Shown one piece after another: positions 51,492-61,360 of a DNA stretch of 64,000 nt. How positions within the stretch are numbered: position 1 is the first letter of the stretch; each line of letters starts with the position of its first letter. The translations under genes were made by a program, and so were the position numbers. Source of the DNA: Kangiellaceae bacterium (lineage in GTDB: Bacteria; Pseudomonadota; Gammaproteobacteria; Enterobacterales; Kangiellaceae); assembly GCA_026196875.1 (NCBI GenBank), contig JAPHTP010000004.1, positions 1-64,000 of the forward strand. The letters are read 5' to 3'. The notes beneath the pieces are model-generated. The model was not told the origin of the DNA and made no database searches. It was given only the letters and a program-made list of their open reading frames with translations.

Positions 51492-54368
51492 ATGAAAGTA
51501 TCGCGACATATCAAGCCGCTAAGGGCGTTAGCCCTAGGCGTCATGAGCGGACTGCTGTTTAGTTGTGCCTCTACTGCTCAAAAAGTAGAGACAGCATCCG
51601 ACTCTCAAGAAAAGATCTTTAATCTTCCTTACCATATGGAAACCTTGGATAACGGCCTCAAAGTTATCGTCGTCAAGACTGACTACCCAGACTTGGTTTC
51701 TTTACAAATTCCGATGCAATCTGGCTCTCGTAATGAAGTAGAGAAAGGCAAGTCGGGTTTTGCCCATTTCTTTGAGCATATGATGTTTAAAGGAACCAAA
51801 AACTTTCCACAGGCAGAATATAGCAAGCGCCTTAAAAATGCAGGTGTTGATGGCAACGCATACACCAGCGACGATTTGACTAACTATCATATTTCTTTTC
51901 CTAAAGAGTACTTGGAAGAAATGTTAATGTTGGAAGCAGATCGTTTTCAAAATCTACACTACGAAGAAGCGGAGTTTCGTACCGAGGCACTCGCGGTGAA
52001 AGGGGAATATCTTAAGAATTCCTCAAACCCATTCCGCAAGATGTTCGAAGGTATTCGCGATGCCGCATTTAAAACCCACACATATAAACACACCACTATG
52101 GGGTTTTTAAGGGATATTGAGGACATGCCAAATCAGTTTGAGTATTCCAAGACCTTCTTTAAACGGTGGTATACCCCTCAATTTGCCAGTGTCATAGTTG
52201 TTGGTGATGTAGATGTTAAGCAAACCACTGAGTGGGTAAAAAAACACTGGGGCGATTGGAAACGCGCTGAAAACAATGTGGTAATTCCTGAAGAAGGACC
52301 ACAGGAAAAACAAATTTATCAACATCTTAAATTTGAGAAAACCCCTAATACCTATATCACCATGGCATTCCGAGGCCCGGCATTGGACGAAGAAAAGAAA
52401 GATAAGCCCGCGCTTGATTTGATGAGCGAAGCCTATTTCTCTGAATCATCGGACCTATATAAAGATCTCGTAATGGACCGCCAATTGGTTCAATTTGTTG
52501 GCGCTTATTTTCCTGATCGTAAAGATCCGCAATTGCTTTACATCTACGCACAACTTAAAGATCCCAAATACGCCAACGACGTAAAACAGGCGATTGCAGA
52601 CACCCTAGTACGCGCCCGTACAGAGTTAGTTGATGAAAAAAAACTTAACGATATTAAGAACAATGTGCGTTATTCATTTGCACAAACTTTAGATTCTACC
52701 GATAGCATCGCTAGCACATTAGCAAGTTATGTTCACTTTGAACGCGATCCCGAATTTTTAAATCGTCTGTATCAAACATCGGCGCAGATTACACCGGCGG
52801 ATATTCGTGATTTTACTTCTAAATACTTTATCGATAAGAATTTAACCATGGTGACTATGTCACCTGCAGATAAATTAGATGATTTTGATTCCGTAGTTAG
52901 CTTGGATATGCCCAGTAAAGCAAAACCAACTGCTTCTACAAGTTCAATTAAATCTCTGTTAAAACCGACCAGCTCTGACTTAATTGACATTACTTGGTGG
53001 TTTAACACCGGCTCTGCACAAGACCCTGTAAACAAGAAAGGCTTAGCCGTACTAACGTCAATGATGGTCAGTAGCGGCGGTACCACTTCACGTACATACA
53101 ACGATATCCAAAAAGCCATGTACCCGCTAGCCGCAGGTTTTGGCGCTAGCGTTGATAAAGAAATTTTAGTATTTCGAGGCAATGTACATAAAGACAACTT
53201 AAATAACTGGTATGGATTGGTAAGCGAGCAACTATTACAACCTGGTTGGCGCGAAGAAGACTTTAAGCGTCTTAAAGATCAGTTGATAAACAGCATTGAA
53301 AACAACCTAAAATCGAGTAACGATGAAGAGTTAGGAAAAGAAGTACTTTATGAAGCACTTTATCCGGGTCATGTTTACGGCTCTTTAAACTCTGGCCACG
53401 TTGACGATATTAAAAAACTAACACTTGAAGACGTAAAAACTTTTTACCAAGCTCAATTAACCCAAGCCAACTTGACAGTAGCTATGGCAGGTAATTATCC
53501 GGATGCATTTAAAAATAAATTGCTAGCGGATATGCAAAAGCTACCTAAAGGTGAAGCAAGCGCCAAAGCAATCCCTGCGGCACCTAAACTAAGCGGACGC
53601 CATGCAACTATCGTAGAAAAAAATACTATGTCTACGGCAGTCTCTTACGGCTTCCCGATCGATGTTAAACGTGGTGACGATGATTGGGTTGCTTTATGGT
53701 TGGTTCGCTCCTGGTTAGGTGAACATAGAAATAGCAACTCTTTCCTTTATCAGCGAATTCGCCAAGCGCGTGGTATGAACTATGGTGATTATGCTTACAT
53801 CGAATATTTCCCTAGTGGTATGTTCCGTACTAAACCGATTATCAATGTGCCGCGTTCTGAGCAAATCTTCCAAGTTTGGATCCGCCCACTACGTAGCGTT
53901 AATGATGCACACTTTGCTACTCGAACTGCTATGTTGGAAATGGAGAAGTTAATCAACAATGGTCTAAATGAGGAACAATTTGAATCGACTCGTAACTTCC
54001 TTAAAAACTACGCGCCCCAGCTAGTAGATAGCCAAGGGCGAATTTTGGGTTACTCGGTAGATTCGGCTTTCTACGGTACTGATGACTTTGTGAGTTATGT
54101 GCGTAAAGGTTTGAGCAAACTAACTTTAGAAAAAGTTAACGCGGTAATTAAGAAGCATTTACAGCTAGAAAATATTCACTTTGTATTTATCACAAAAGAT
54201 GCCGGCGATTTGAAAAAGCGATTAGCGAATGATACGGAATCACCGATGAAATATAACAGTGAAAAGCCTGCTGAAATTTTAGAAGAAGATAAAATCATTT
54301 CTAAATATCCGCTGAAAATCAAAGCTAAGAATATTAAGATAACGCCCATAAAGGATGTTTTTAAATAA
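51492..54368 (+). CDS. M16-family zinc protease, lipoprotein
   Basis: 958 residues with a lipobox (GLLFSC, Cys about residue 25). Two M16 halves: the N-terminal one has the inverted zinc motif HFFEH (FAHFFEHMMFKGT) with the downstream Glu in EEAEFRTEALAVKGEYL. The second half (from ~500) lacks the motif, as usual, and starts ITWWFNTGSAQDP. Family members are pitrilysin-like periplasmic or outer-membrane-attached peptidases that degrade peptides. A terminator follows. Confidence 0.93.
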   Translation: MKVSRHIKPLRALALGVMSGLLFSCASTAQKVETASDSQEKIFNLPYHMETLDNGLKVIVVKTDYPDLVSLQIPMQSGSRNEVEKGKSGFAHFFEHMMFKGTKNFPQAEYSKRLKNAGVDGNAYTSDDLTNYHISFPKEYLEEMLMLEADRFQNLHYEEAEFRTEALAVKGEYLKNSSNPFRKMFEGIRDAAFKTHTYKHTTMGFLRDIEDMPNQFEYSKTFFKRWYTPQFASVIVVGDVDVKQTTEWVKKHWGDWKRAENNVVIPEEGPQEKQIYQHLKFEKTPNTYITMAFRGPALDEEKKDKPALDLMSEAYFSESSDLYKDLVMDRQLVQFVGAYFPDRKDPQLLYIYAQLKDPKYANDVKQAIADTLVRARTELVDEKKLNDIKNNVRYSFAQTLDSTDSIASTLASYVHFERDPEFLNRLYQTSAQITPADIRDFTSKYFIDKNLTMVTMSPADKLDDFDSVVSLDMPSKAKPTASTSSIKSLLKPTSSDLIDITWWFNTGSAQDPVNKKGLAVLTSMMVSSGGTTSRTYNDIQKAMYPLAAGFGASVDKEILVFRGNVHKDNLNNWYGLVSEQLLQPGWREEDFKRLKDQLINSIENNLKSSNDEELGKEVLYEALYPGHVYGSLNSGHVDDIKKLTLEDVKTFYQAQLTQANLTVAMAGNYPDAFKNKLLADMQKLPKGEASAKAIPAAPKLSGRHATIVEKNTMSTAVSYGFPIDVKRGDDDWVALWLVRSWLGEHRNSNSFLYQRIRQARGMNYGDYAYIEYFPSGMFRTKPIINVPRSEQIFQVWIRPLRSVNDAHFATRTAMLEMEKLINNGLNEEQFESTRNFLKNYAPQLVDSQGRILGYSVDSAFYGTDDFVSYVRKGLSKLTLEKVNAVIKKHLQLENIHFVFITKDAGDLKKRLANDTESPMKYNSEKPAEILEEDKIISKYPLKIKAKNIKITPIKDVFK

Positions 54369-54373
54369 CCATC

Positions 54374-54400
54374 AAAAGCCCTCTTTTCGAGGGCTTTTTT
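54374..54400 (+). terminator. Terminator after the M16 gene
   Basis: AAAAGCCCTC (54374-54383) and GAGGGCTTTT (54389-54398) form a perfect 10-bp stem with a five-base loop and a T run. Confidence 0.92.
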
Positions 54401-54661
54401 ATTTTGGGGATTAGAACCGAAAGATTTTAAATCTACAATAATATTCAAGGACAGTATTTTTGAGTTTCTCAGGAAAATCGATCTTCTATCAGCGATTGAC
54501 CCACGCTGTAGATGAGCCTCGAAAGATCGTCGTGGCTTTCGGAGTTTTAGAAGCTCAAACAGAATCAGCTTATTTTTTATAACATCTGAATATGATGCGC
54601 TATGATAATTTCGACTATGATTAGTTCTGTATTAGCGTAAATCCATCAGATCCCATATTTA

Positions 54662-55573
54662 ATGAAGTCTTCCGTATCTATTTCTTACATAGCCGTTGTC
54701 TTGATCTGGTCTACCACTCCGCTTGGAATTGTATGGAGTAGTGAATCAGTTCATCCCACTATGGCGGTGTTACTACGGATGCTGATCGCTGTTGTATTAG
54801 GGCTATTTGTGATTTACTGGCAGCGTATCGAGTTTCCATGGCATAAGACTGCTTTAAGGCTCTACGCCTTTTCAGCCATGGGTATTTTTGGAGGGATGCT
54901 GCTGGTTTATCTGGCTGCAAATTATATTGCTTCCGGCACGATTTCGCTTATTTTTGGGTTAGCCCCAATTATTTCCGGCGTGCTAGCCGTTAAGTTTTTA
55001 AACGAGCCCAAGTTCAGCCCGGTTAGAAAAATCGCATTGGGTATTTCTTTGATTGGATTGGGTATTGTTTTTTCAAACGGATTAACAGTTAGCCTAGATG
55101 CTTGGCCTGGTTACGTTTTTATCTTGTTTTCGGTGTTCTTTTTCTGCCTAAGCGCTGTCTTGGTCAAAACTGTCAAGCTTCAAATCAATCCAACAGCCAC
55201 TACCGTAGGGGCGCTAATACTTACTTTACCCTTATTCTTTTTAGCATGGGCTTTGATGGACGGAACACTTGCATACGAGACATGGGGACAAAGAGCAATC
55301 TATGCAATCTTATATTTAGGCGTTTTTGGTTCGTTTATAGGGTTTGTTGCTTATTACTTTATCCTTCAAAAACTCCCTGCGAGCACTGTCGCGCTGATTA
55401 CCCTGATGACCCCCATCCTGGCACTGATAATTGGTGCAGTGTTTAACCAAGAAGAAATCTCTATGCGGCTGATGCTTGGCGCTGGCTCAGTTATGCTGGG
55501 ACTTGGTTTATATCACTTTGGTGAAAGGGGCTATCATCAAAAACAAGCCAAACTCTCTACTGAAGGAAATTAG
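54662..55573 (+). CDS. EamA-family (DMT) transporter
   Basis: 303 residues with ten predicted helices in two EamA repeats. The N-terminus shows IAVVLIWSTTPLGIVWSSES and MAVLLRMLIAVVLGLFVI. Repeat 1 ends with ANYIASGTISLIFGLAPIIS, repeat 2 with LPASTVALITLMTPILALII. It differs from the EamA gene at 18785 in sequence. Exports an unknown metabolite. Single gene. Confidence 0.87.
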   Translation: MKSSVSISYIAVVLIWSTTPLGIVWSSESVHPTMAVLLRMLIAVVLGLFVIYWQRIEFPWHKTALRLYAFSAMGIFGGMLLVYLAANYIASGTISLIFGLAPIISGVLAVKFLNEPKFSPVRKIALGISLIGLGIVFSNGLTVSLDAWPGYVFILFSVFFFCLSAVLVKTVKLQINPTATTVGALILTLPLFFLAWALMDGTLAYETWGQRAIYAILYLGVFGSFIGFVAYYFILQKLPASTVALITLMTPILALIIGAVFNQEEISMRLMLGAGSVMLGLGLYHFGERGYHQKQAKLSTEGN

Positions 55574-55698
55574 AACTTGGCTATATTGATTGGATAAGTA
55601 CATCAAAATGTCATATTCAGCTGCTACTGTTTAGCGTGGCTGCGATACGGAAATCAACTCCTTTATTCTGTCGCTCCCATAGTCGCAATGGCAACAAG

Positions 55699-56112
55699 AT
55701 GAAACTTAAGAATATCGTTTACAACAGAAGAACCGAGTTGGGCCTTTCCAAAACGCAGCTAGCTGAACGCTGTAACATCGATAAAAAAATAATTGATGAT
55801 ATAGAAAAGGGGCGCATTCGTGGATTCCGCTACCTTTACCAATTGCTTGTAGGTCTGGAAATTACTCGCGAAAAATATTTCAGGTCAAATGTCGAGCAGT
55901 ATCCTTTGGTAAACGCCGATATTGCAATATTACTCGAACAATCCGATGTTTCTCATATCGACTTTGTCAGGGCGATAGACGATGTAGAAGTAATGAGCGC
56001 CAATCGCGTACACCCCCTTGATCAGGAATTGAAATCTAAGCTAGTGATGGCTTGTTATACTAATTCAGTAGAAGGATTAAACGCTGAAAAACTAGCGGAC
56101 ATTTTTGAGTAG
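55699..56112 (+). CDS. XRE-type HTH regulator
   Basis: 137 residues from ATG 55699; the frame is open to GTG 55636 but the HTH begins here. The Cro/CI-type helix-turn-helix lies at ~5-60 (IVYNRRTELGLSKTQLAERC, IDKKIIDDIEKGRIRGFRY). The remaining ~75 residues (NADIAILLEQSDVSHIDFVR, AIDDVEVMSANRVHPLD) have no known domain. Solitary; its targets are unknown. Confidence 0.75.
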   Translation: MKLKNIVYNRRTELGLSKTQLAERCNIDKKIIDDIEKGRIRGFRYLYQLLVGLEITREKYFRSNVEQYPLVNADIAILLEQSDVSHIDFVRAIDDVEVMSANRVHPLDQELKSKLVMACYTNSVEGLNAEKLADIFE

Positions 56113-56131
56113 CTCGTCCATTTAGATTTGC

Positions 56132-56734
56132 CTAACAGCCTTGGTGTTTCTTTTTTTTCTTTTCGAGCACTACAGGTTTAAAACTAACAGACTTGCTGCG
56201 GTTGCTTTCATTTCTTATTGAACCACCAAAAAAATTCGTCAGTCTCTTACGGTGTTCTAACTCTTCTGCAGGGATATCATCTTTTAACGGTTGCAAGATT
56301 TGAGCAGTCCAAGCATCGATCCCGCCAGCAAGAATTTTCACTTTGAAATATCCACGAATTAATAATAGGTAATAGAGTTGGAGCGCTTCTGTCTCGAAAG
56401 AAGAGTAAATAAATACGGTTTCGTTTACTGGTATTTTCAGTTCTAAAAACGACTTAATCGAATGACTTTCACTTGTTGGAATTTGATAGCCTGAATTTTT
56501 TCCCTGCAAGTCTATAAGATTGTAGTGATGCTCTTGTTTCATTAGGTAATCTGCGAGTTGAACGGAAGAAATAGTTTCGACCGGCGTCGTTATAACTTGA
56601 TCAAACTCGGAAAAAGATAAGCTAGCTTCATCGGGATTTATTGCCTTTTTACCTCCGATAACAAATGAAGCAATGCCCAGACTAATTAGGATGAGAATAA
56701 CAACTTTAAGTTGTAGGCTGAGTTTACTGATCAT
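56132..56734 (-). CDS. Membrane-anchored rhodanese-like protein without active-site Cys
   Basis: 200 residues with one N-terminal helix (LKVVILILISLGIASFVIGG). A rhodanese fold follows (SSVQLADYLMKQEHHYNLID, VFIYSSFETEALQLYYLLLI, KILAGGIDAWTAQ). The active-site loop, normally C-R-x-G-x-R, reads SSFETEAL and lacks Cys, so sulfur transfer is unlikely. The C-terminus is basic and ends KKKKKHQGC, with an unusual terminal Cys. Last gene of the sulfur cluster, overlapping the YeeE/YedE gene by four bases. Confidence 0.8.
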   Translation of the reverse strand: MISKLSLQLKVVILILISLGIASFVIGGKKAINPDEASLSFSEFDQVITTPVETISSVQLADYLMKQEHHYNLIDLQGKNSGYQIPTSESHSIKSFLELKIPVNETVFIYSSFETEALQLYYLLLIRGYFKVKILAGGIDAWTAQILQPLKDDIPAEELEHRKRLTNFFGGSIRNESNRSKSVSFKPVVLEKKKKKHQGC

Positions 56735-57327
56735 TTTTGTGTACTACCCCTAGATTTTGACTCGATAATCTCAGCGGTAATAAATCCTAATATGGCAATG
56801 CATATCACTATAAAAACACTGGTACCAAATTCAATCGCGAATACTTGACTAAAATGATCGTTTTTTAAATGAGTCGACCAATAAAAATCCTCGATCCAAT
56901 CAAAGATTGCGACAAAAACCAAACTCCCAAAGATCAGCCCTAAAAAACTCGCCAGTGCATCTAGCTTGCCGGTGGCCATACCGACAATAGTAGTGCCAGG
57001 ACAATAACCGGCAACTGCAAAGCCAACCCCGAGAATGAGTCCACCTAGAATTTGAGGGATCCAGTATGTATCCGAATTGCTGATAAGCTCTAAATTTGCA
57101 AGACCAAAGGCTGAGAGAAAAAATAGACCAATCATCACTGTAACTATTGCTGTGAACATGACTTTAAAGACGGTCAGGTCGGTTAAAGTAAATTGTCCTA
57201 TCAGTTTTTTGGCATTGCCAAGTCCGCCTCTTTCCAAAATAAATCCAAACGCAATCCCTATTATTAAAGCAAAGAACAGATTTAAACCACTAGAGATAAC
57301 CTCATAGGGCGCAAGCGGCATATTCAT
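56731..57327 (-). CDS. YeeE/YedE-type sulfur transporter, second half
   Basis: 198 residues from ATG 57327, whose ATGA overlaps the preceding stop; the longer frame to 57396 is rejected. About five membrane helices, with the conserved VAGYCPGTTIVGMATGK, in which Cys is the thiosulfate-relay residue in TsuA-type proteins. Half-size proteins like this pair with a second half-gene (PmpA/PmpB type) and import sulfur species such as thiosulfate or persulfides. Confidence 0.85.
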   Translation of the reverse strand: MNMPLAPYEVISSGLNLFFALIIGIAFGFILERGGLGNAKKLIGQFTLTDLTVFKVMFTAIVTVMIGLFFLSAFGLANLELISNSDTYWIPQILGGLILGVGFAVAGYCPGTTIVGMATGKLDALASFLGLIFGSLVFVAIFDWIEDFYWSTHLKNDHFSQVFAIEFGTSVFIVICIAILGFITAEIIESKSRGSTQK

Positions 57328-57842
57328 GACCAACTTTTCCTGACGAAAACAATCGCAATATAGGCTCCGATGAAAATTGACAACATAAATGCCCAACTTC
57401 CGACGCTTAACATCGCACCACCGGAAAGTGCTTGTCCGCTAGTACATCCTCTGGCTAATCTTGCCGCAAGCCCCATTAAAAGGCCGCCGATCAAAGCTTG
57501 TCTCAGCCGACTCGAGTGGGAAATTGAGTCACCTTTTATCGTTTCCTTTTTAATTCTTCCAGCAAATTTTGCAGACAAGAATGCACCAATAAATATTCCT
57601 ATCACTTCAATGACGATCCAACTACTCCAAAAAGAATTCGAATATTTTTGTTCCTCTAGATATGCGTTAGAAATATTCAAAAAATCGGCGCTATGCGCCA
57701 AACTCTGACTTATCGCCCCTGATGCTCCGATTCCTCGTCCTGCAATAAGAAAGCTGGCAAGCAAAACTAATCCGAGCAGCCCCCCTGCCAGATAAGGGTT
57801 GATATAAGTTGTATGGCATTTATCGGACATGTTGGCACTCAC
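57324..57842 (-). CDS. YeeE/YedE-type sulfur transporter, first half
   Basis: 172 residues (or 168 from the second ATG). Four to five membrane helices with GLAARLARGCTSGQALSGGA, the second conserved Cys signature of the family. It starts 19 bases after the phosphatase-like gene. Together with the next gene it makes a split transporter, as in sulfide-responsive operons. Confidence 0.85.
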   Translation of the reverse strand: MSANMSDKCHTTYINPYLAGGLLGLVLLASFLIAGRGIGASGAISQSLAHSADFLNISNAYLEEQKYSNSFWSSWIVIEVIGIFIGAFLSAKFAGRIKKETIKGDSISHSSRLRQALIGGLLMGLAARLARGCTSGQALSGGAMLSVGSWAFMLSIFIGAYIAIVFVRKSWS

Positions 57843-57861
57843 TTAGAAGTTATAGTTGAAA

Positions 57862-58386
57862 TTATTTTTGGTAAGCTTGAATAACTTCCTTAATATACTT
57901 GTCCCAACCATCATGAGGCTTCCAAATGGCTTTAAGATCGGTTTTAGCTTCTTTTTGAGAAACTCCTAACTGAGTCACGCGGTATAAGTAAACAAACGAT
58001 GAAGCCCGCCAGTTGAGCTGACAGTGGACGAATACTTTTTCGTCGCCGTAACTTTTCATGAAGTCGACAAATTTTTCGAAATCAGCAAGCTTCGGATTGC
58101 CCCAATCGACCGGTATTTGCTCATAAGTCATACCTAAAGATTCGACGTGTCTCCTTTCTTTGAGCTGCATCCCGGGAATTAAGTTAATGACATGCTTAAA
58201 GCCATATTCTTTAATATGCGAGTACTGTTTCAGATCGATCATCCCGGCACTGGCAAATTTGTCGGACACAAATCGAAAGTTTTTAATTTCGTGGAGTGAT
58301 TTATTGAGGTCAAATGCGAATGTAGAAAAAGACATTAGTGTAAAGCCGATAATTCCAAAGAAGAAACTTTTAAGTTTTTTCATCAT
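57862..58386 (-). CDS. Secreted phosphatase-like (DUF442/BLH-type) protein
   Basis: 174 residues with a signal peptide (cleavage near FAF-DL). The signature VFVHCQLNWRASSFVYLYR is a C-x4-R loop of the tyrosine-phosphatase-like family with CxxN, as in DUF442 or BLH proteins linked to sulfide and persulfide metabolism. The preceding Asp is in PVDWGNP. Its position at the head of the YeeE/YedE genes supports a sulfur role. Ribosome site AGGAAAT. Confidence 0.82.
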   Translation of the reverse strand: MMKKLKSFFFGIIGFTLMSFSTFAFDLNKSLHEIKNFRFVSDKFASAGMIDLKQYSHIKEYGFKHVINLIPGMQLKERRHVESLGMTYEQIPVDWGNPKLADFEKFVDFMKSYGDEKVFVHCQLNWRASSFVYLYRVTQLGVSQKEAKTDLKAIWKPHDGWDKYIKEVIQAYQK

Positions 58387-58406
58387 ATTTCCTGACAGTT
58401 TTGAAT

Positions 58407-59372
58407 CTATTGAAAGCGCTGCTGGTAAGACTGAGGAGCAATGCCATACTTGCGTTTGAAACTTCTTCGAAAGGCATCTGCGGATGTATACCCAACCATC
58501 TGAGAAGTTAGCTCCACCGTCGCATTTTTTTTGGCTAAGTATATTTTTGCCTGTTCCAATTTAACGTGCTCAATATACTTTGCTGCGCTCATATGAAAGT
58601 GTGACTTGACTAGTCGATTTAAATGGCGCTCGCTTAAGTGAATTTTCTCAGCAAGCCCATGAACGGTAATATGTTCCGAATGGTTTTCATTTAACCAGCG
58701 ATTAATTCGATCAAGATGGCTGTTATTTTCCGCTTGGAATTTAAGTGGTTCAGAAAACTGAGATTGATGGCCGGAGCGTTTTAGATAAGTTACTAAGTAT
58801 TTCGCGCAGAATGATGCAACATCTACTCCGTGATCCTGCTCAATTAGATTAAGCGCCAAATCGATCCCGCTTAAAATGCCGGCAGCGGAATAGAATTTAC
58901 CTTGTTGCAAAAAAAGTCTTTCACGGTTGACCTTTAAATGGGGAAATCGCTTTTGTAGTTTTTCAAGATATCCCCAATGAGTCACCACTTCCTTAGCGTA
59001 TAGTTGCTCAAGATCCCCGATTAAAAACATCCCTGTACAAACGGTTACGACTCGCCCTACTAAATCGTAGCTCTTGGAAATCCACTGAGTTACAGGATCG
59101 GCGATTTCGGGAACACGACTGCCCGCCCCACCGGGAATAATCAGGGTGTGGATTTCGGGATGATTATCGAAGGTATAGTCAGCGCTGATCCCGATCCCAG
59201 ATTCCGATCTGAAATTATTACTCTCTGCGACAATAAAGGTGCGATAAGGAACGCCTTGAATTGTCTCATTGGCAATTTGAAATGACTCTAGCGGACCGGC
59301 CAAGTCAAGCAGTTGCAGCCGATCAAAGCCTACAAAAGCGACGTTATGTGTTTTTGGGTTGGAATCCTTCAT
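58407..59372 (-). CDS. GlxA-type AraC regulator with DJ-1/PfpI domain
   Basis: 321 residues. The N-terminal ~200 are a DJ-1/PfpI-like domain (VAFVGFDRLQLLDLAGPLES, LIIPGGAGSR, VVTVCTGMFLIGD with the nucleophile-position Cys, AAGILSGIDLAL). The C-terminal AraC domain (HITVHGLAEKIHLSERHLNR, LTSQMVGYTSADAFRRSFKR, APQSYQQRF) binds DNA. It lies upstream of and on the same strand as the sulfur genes and probably regulates them. Confidence 0.88.
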   Translation of the reverse strand: MKDSNPKTHNVAFVGFDRLQLLDLAGPLESFQIANETIQGVPYRTFIVAESNNFRSESGIGISADYTFDNHPEIHTLIIPGGAGSRVPEIADPVTQWISKSYDLVGRVVTVCTGMFLIGDLEQLYAKEVVTHWGYLEKLQKRFPHLKVNRERLFLQQGKFYSAAGILSGIDLALNLIEQDHGVDVASFCAKYLVTYLKRSGHQSQFSEPLKFQAENNSHLDRINRWLNENHSEHITVHGLAEKIHLSERHLNRLVKSHFHMSAAKYIEHVKLEQAKIYLAKKNATVELTSQMVGYTSADAFRRSFKRKYGIAPQSYQQRFQ

Positions 59373-59544
59373 AAGATAGAGTTTAAGAAATTACATGGAT
59401 GTCCGATATGACTTTAACAATACATTTTAGGACATTTATGCCGAATTTAGAGAATTACCCTATTTAGAGTTCAAATCGCCCCCTTGATTTACGGTCGCAA
59501 GCCCAATATTCTGGATAAACAAAGAATAACGAATACAAAAGAAG

Positions 59545-60276
59545 ATGGACTTAAGCAGCTTACCGGTTAAAGACGGCTTTCGACTTCGTGGTACTGAAAT
59601 CACTCGCCTGGAAACATTTACCGACGCAGCATTTGCATTTGCTGTGACTATGTTGGTGATTGCCGGCGATTCTATCCCGACAAGTTTTCAGGCATTAATC
59701 AATTCGCTTTCTGATATTCCTGCCTTTGCCGCAGGGATCGCGATGATTCTCTTTATCTGGTACGGCCATTTACAATGGAGTCGGCGGTATGGACTGGAGG
59801 ATGCGGTCTCGATCATACTGAGCGGAGCCCTAATTTTGTCGATCTTGGTATTTGTCTATCCACTCAAATTAGTTTTTGCTGCAATGTTTGCATTTTTTAG
59901 TGGAGGCGCACTAAAGTCGGCTTTTACCATTAACCAACCTGATGAATTAGCCGGCTTGTTCATTTTTTATGGTGTAGGATTTACCTTAACCTGCCTGGTA
60001 ATAGCTCTTTTGTTCACCCATGCCTGGCGCAAAAGAGAGGAGCTAATGCTTGATGAATTGGAAGTCTTTGAAACCAAAGCCAGCATTGGACTCTGGCTAT
60101 TCATTGCCATCCCGGCATTTCTATCAGCAATACTAGCATGGATATTACCAACTCATCTCGGCGTATGGAGTGGCTTTTGCTATTGGCTTTACCCCTTTAT
60201 CTCGCCCATTTTTTCTATTCAGACAGGCAAGAAGCGCGAAAAATTAATCGCTGAACACGCAGCCAAAAGTATATAA
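59545..60276 (+). CDS. TMEM175-like potassium channel (DUF1211)
   Basis: 243 residues with six predicted membrane helices. The signature RLETFTDAAFAFAVTMLVI is the R-x-x-x-FSD selectivity-filter helix of bacterial TMEM175 channels, here with Thr for Ser. It should conduct K+ across the inner membrane as a tetramer. Single gene, next to the convergent LysR gene. Confidence 0.85.
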   Translation: MDLSSLPVKDGFRLRGTEITRLETFTDAAFAFAVTMLVIAGDSIPTSFQALINSLSDIPAFAAGIAMILFIWYGHLQWSRRYGLEDAVSIILSGALILSILVFVYPLKLVFAAMFAFFSGGALKSAFTINQPDELAGLFIFYGVGFTLTCLVIALLFTHAWRKREELMLDELEVFETKASIGLWLFIAIPAFLSAILAWILPTHLGVWSGFCYWLYPFISPIFSIQTGKKREKLIAEHAAKSI

Positions 60277-60285
60277 ACCGGTTGG

Positions 60286-61203
60286 TTAGCTAAATAGATT
60301 GGCTCCTTGAATAACTGGCATTTCTTGTTTAAAGCGCCCTTTTAGGAACTGAGTGAACGCCTGAACTTTGGAAGTTCGGTGCATATCCCCATGGGTGACC
60401 AACCAAAGATCATGATTCCATTCAGCGGGCGGTTGCATCATTGGGCATAACGCTTTGTCAGTAGCTGCCAACCAGCAATTAACCGGTGCAATACCAAACC
60501 CGGCTTTTATCGCCTGGATAAAACTCGGAAAATCACTAGACCTTAGAGCTATTTGCTCATCATTAATGTTCTCATTCATCCAGCGCATGAATTTGGCGAT
60601 GTTGAATGGATCGATGGTACTGATAAATCGATGCTTAGCCACTTCCTCTTTATTTGAGTAATCGCGAATTAAGCCATTTTTGGCAACATACTCAGCACTG
60701 GCATAAAAAGTCGTACAGCTTGTGGCTAGATGCTGCACGACATAATCAGGGTCTTTCGGTTTTGTACCAGGCCGAATACTAATGTGGGCCTCGCCATGCT
60801 CCAATTTAAAGATTCGACTTTCCGCAGCATATTCCAGTTTTATCTGAGGGTACTTTTGCTGAAACTCAGCGAGTATTGGCATTAAATTGGGCGCCATTGA
60901 ATTGACTGTTGTAATAACCAAGGTTCCTGAAAGCTCGGTATCCGTTCCTTGGATCTTACCAATCATCCGATCAAAACCAGTTTGCGTATTTTCCGCGACC
61001 AGGGTTAGTAGCTCACCGGCTTCTGTTGGCACGTAGCCCCTTGCGTGTCGGTGAAACAGGCGGGTACCCAGTCGCTCTTCTAGTGCATTAATTCGGCGCA
61101 ACACGGTCGAGTGATGCACATCTAATGCCTCCGCCGCTGCAGTTAGCGTTCCGTACTTGGCGACATGGTAGGCCACATTTATATCGTTCCAGTCAGCAAC
61201 CAA
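60286..61203 (-). CDS. LysR-family transcriptional regulator
   Basis: 305 residues from a TTG start, nine bases after AAGG. N-terminal winged helix (VAYHVAKYGTLTAAAEALDV, HHSTVLRRINALEERLGTRL, YVPTEAGELL) and C-terminal LysR substrate domain (GTLVITTVNSMAPNLMPILA). Divergent from the FMN reductase/cytochrome b561 operon 157 bp away, which it most likely controls. Confidence 0.9.
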   Translation of the reverse strand: MVADWNDINVAYHVAKYGTLTAAAEALDVHHSTVLRRINALEERLGTRLFHRHARGYVPTEAGELLTLVAENTQTGFDRMIGKIQGTDTELSGTLVITTVNSMAPNLMPILAEFQQKYPQIKLEYAAESRIFKLEHGEAHISIRPGTKPKDPDYVVQHLATSCTTFYASAEYVAKNGLIRDYSNKEEVAKHRFISTIDPFNIAKFMRWMNENINDEQIALRSSDFPSFIQAIKAGFGIAPVNCWLAATDKALCPMMQPPAEWNHDLWLVTHGDMHRTSKVQAFTQFLKGRFKQEMPVIQGANLFS

Positions 61204-61360
61204 TTTTCAGCCTTAAGGTGATCCCTATCTGTGCATACATGCACATAAGTCTTGCATAGATACTATTTTTCTTCAATTTTGCTTATGAAAGAATAGAAAC
61301 CAAGTCGACGGGAATACCCCTAAATGAAACTAATTATCAGATTTAAAACAGGAGTAAATC

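Noticed and set aside
54176..54448. 90-codon minus-strand frame over the end of the M16 gene
   Set aside because: It runs antisense through the M16 terminator and C-terminus and encodes no recognisable protein.
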